Assembly: GCA_037975125.1 (NCBI GenBank)
Contig: CM075862.1
Location: 47,285,020-47,349,019, forward strand
Origin: Latrodectus hesperus
Lineage: Eukaryota; Arthropoda; Arachnida; Araneae; Theridiidae
Length of the DNA stretch: 64,000 nt
Reading direction: 5' to 3'
Below the pieces are notes generated by a model. The model was not told the origin of the DNA. It was given only the letters and a program-made list of their open reading frames with translations, and did no database searches. Position 1 is the first letter of the stretch. Every line of letters begins with the position of its first letter. Of the stretch, positions 59,091 to 64,000 are shown piece after piece. The translations under genes were made by a program, and so were the position numbers.

Positions 59091-60655
59091 CAAACATGAT
59101 TGGTTATTTCAGAGGCAATTAAAAATTAAAAAAAATTGACTATTCAAAGTGCCACCGACTTATACAGTTAAAACAAGATATTAAATTGTTACCATAAATC
59201 TGAATAATCTAAGTCAGATGCCATTGTAATGCATGTATTCTAAACAATATTTAATTAATTCATGGGCATTAGTTGTAACGTAAATATTGAATTAACTGAT
59301 AAATTTATAATCTTCATCTATGTTAAAAATAACATAAATAAATGTGAGTTCAATAAATTATTTATTTCATAAACCAGAAATTTTTAATTATATTTTTATC
59401 AGTATTTTTTCCTTCGAAATAAGTTTATGATGTTATTTAATATATTATAGATAATTTTATTCAACTTGTTATACTTCTGTACATCATGTGTGTCAGAATA
59501 CTGTGTAAAAGATATAACATTATATATGATTATTAAAAAAAACATAAATTTATATATAAAAATATTGTGCCTTTTAAAATACTATACATTATTTCTCATA
59601 AATCTAATATTCATCATACTTAACTTAAGATGCTATAAGCTAGTGTTTATTATGATTGGCAGGATAGATATTGACTGATGATTATTTTAAAATAATAAAA
59701 CTAATATAAACTTCATGTATTTAACATCTACTCTAATGCGTAGATAATGCAAATAAATATAATTGTTTTACTAGTTTATTAAAATATTCACTAGCTTTAT
59801 TATAATCAATATAAATTTGCGATTTTCTTTATTTTTCATGATTCAAATAAACTGTGGCATTTATATTCCTTTTTATTTTATGACTGTGGCATTTATATTC
59901 CTTTTATATTAAGATGAGTAATTATGTTTATAAATTTTAATATAATTATATAACAATTCATACTTTCATATATTTCAAGTAAAAAGATTATTTTTTTAGA
60001 TTCAATAAACAAATCTTTATATGGAAATGGTTGATCTTAAAAATAAAAATGAATTGAATTTTTAGTCTATTTTCATAAATGTTAGATACAAACAATACTC
60101 ATTCAAGAAAATTATAATTCAATTTGTAACAAACGCATAATATTCGAATTACTGTTTTCCAAAATTTCTGAAAAATGTTAAGTTTTGTATCATTTTATTG
60201 GTTATGTATGTAAATTATTTCTCCAATAAAGTATAGCAACTTATATTTGTTCTAACAATAGTAATTATTTCACAGACTTTATTGTAATCAAACTTTAAAG
60301 TCTTTTAATTTTTATGCTTGTCGATATTTTATAAATTTACCAATGAATTTTATTAAATCGTGGTCATCAAAAATATTTACATATCATAATTGGAAATATT
60401 TAGCATGTATTTTATAATAATAAGTTATGTCAATGTAAACATAAATTGGGAAACACAACAGTGAGGTTTCTCTTTCGTAACTTTCCAAATGAAATTAAGA
60501 TTTCTAAATTTAATTAACTGAGATAATATAAAATTTCAAAATGTAATTTTCTTGTTAATACTTATTTTTGTAAATTCTCTTAAGAAATAGTATTTCAGAC
60601 AATCCTGAAGAAGAATTACAATGATTTAAAGACAATTTTGCTATTCATTGATCAC
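59091..60655. other. AT-rich non-coding sequence
   Basis: No gene was recognised. A 32-bp tandem duplication lies at 59851-59907 (actgtggcatttatattcct at 59851 and 59883). Confidence 0.4.
59851..59907. repeat. 32-bp tandem duplication
   Basis: actgtggcatttatattccttttta-type units start at 59851 and 59883. The second copy is shorter. No coding content was seen. Confidence 0.88.
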
Positions 60656-60662
60656 ACACACA

Positions 60663-64000
<3,338 letters not shown>

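Noticed and set aside
58672..59099. Plus-strand open frames at 58672-58881 and 58917-59099
   Set aside because: They are antisense to the clearly recognisable transposase remnant of element E.

Overview
This window looks like intergenic or intronic DNA from an arthropod, most likely an orb-weaving (araneoid) spider. Four things point that way. The DNA is very AT-rich. There are at least five decayed Tc1/mariner-type transposons whose transposase fragments resemble families I know from spider genomes. There are several tRNA-derived SINEs, one of which (about 41.7-42.0 kb) resembles a common spider SINE. Long TA-dinucleotide microsatellites recur throughout. The species assignment rests on remembered family resemblance, not on a search. 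No intact protein-coding gene, true tRNA, rRNA or CRISPR array was found.

Layout. 0-6 kb: a long TA array, a local 134/110-bp tandem repeat, and a SINE on the minus strand at 2.2 kb. 6-13 kb: another SINE, otherwise unannotated AT-rich sequence. 13.3-16 kb: a full-length but broken Tc1-like element (A) with terminal inverted repeats, then a TA array that abuts a second, different Tc1-like relic (C). 17-22 kb: a possible SINE, a candidate terminal exon (17972-18088), a SINE, an internally deleted relative of element A in opposite orientation (B), another SINE, and a 23-bp minisatellite. 22.6-23.8 kb: two large TA arrays. 26-26.9 kb: a 3'-truncated Tc1-like relic (D). 31-41 kb: four large TA arrays and two weak exon-like open stretches. 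41.7-42.0 kb: a complete SINE bounded by a perfect 11-bp target-site duplication. 42-50 kb: the most AT-rich, featureless part, with one TA array. 50.4-54.8 kb: a second copy of the 2.2 kb SINE family, compound microsatellites, and an A-rich stretch that may hold decayed coding sequence. 58.0-59.1 kb: a Tc1-like relic (E) with terminal inverted repeats. 60.7 kb to the end: one more compound microsatellite and featureless sequence.

All recognisable protein-coding material is broken transposase, so no set of genes works together here. The transposons use two mechanisms: cut-and-paste DNA elements at TA targets, and non-autonomous retroposons that depend on a LINE reverse transcriptase encoded elsewhere. 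The only possible host coding signals are short exon-like stretches (17972-18088, 32388-32594, 35266-35462). Each needs RNA or homology evidence. I did not find a convincing novel biological system.
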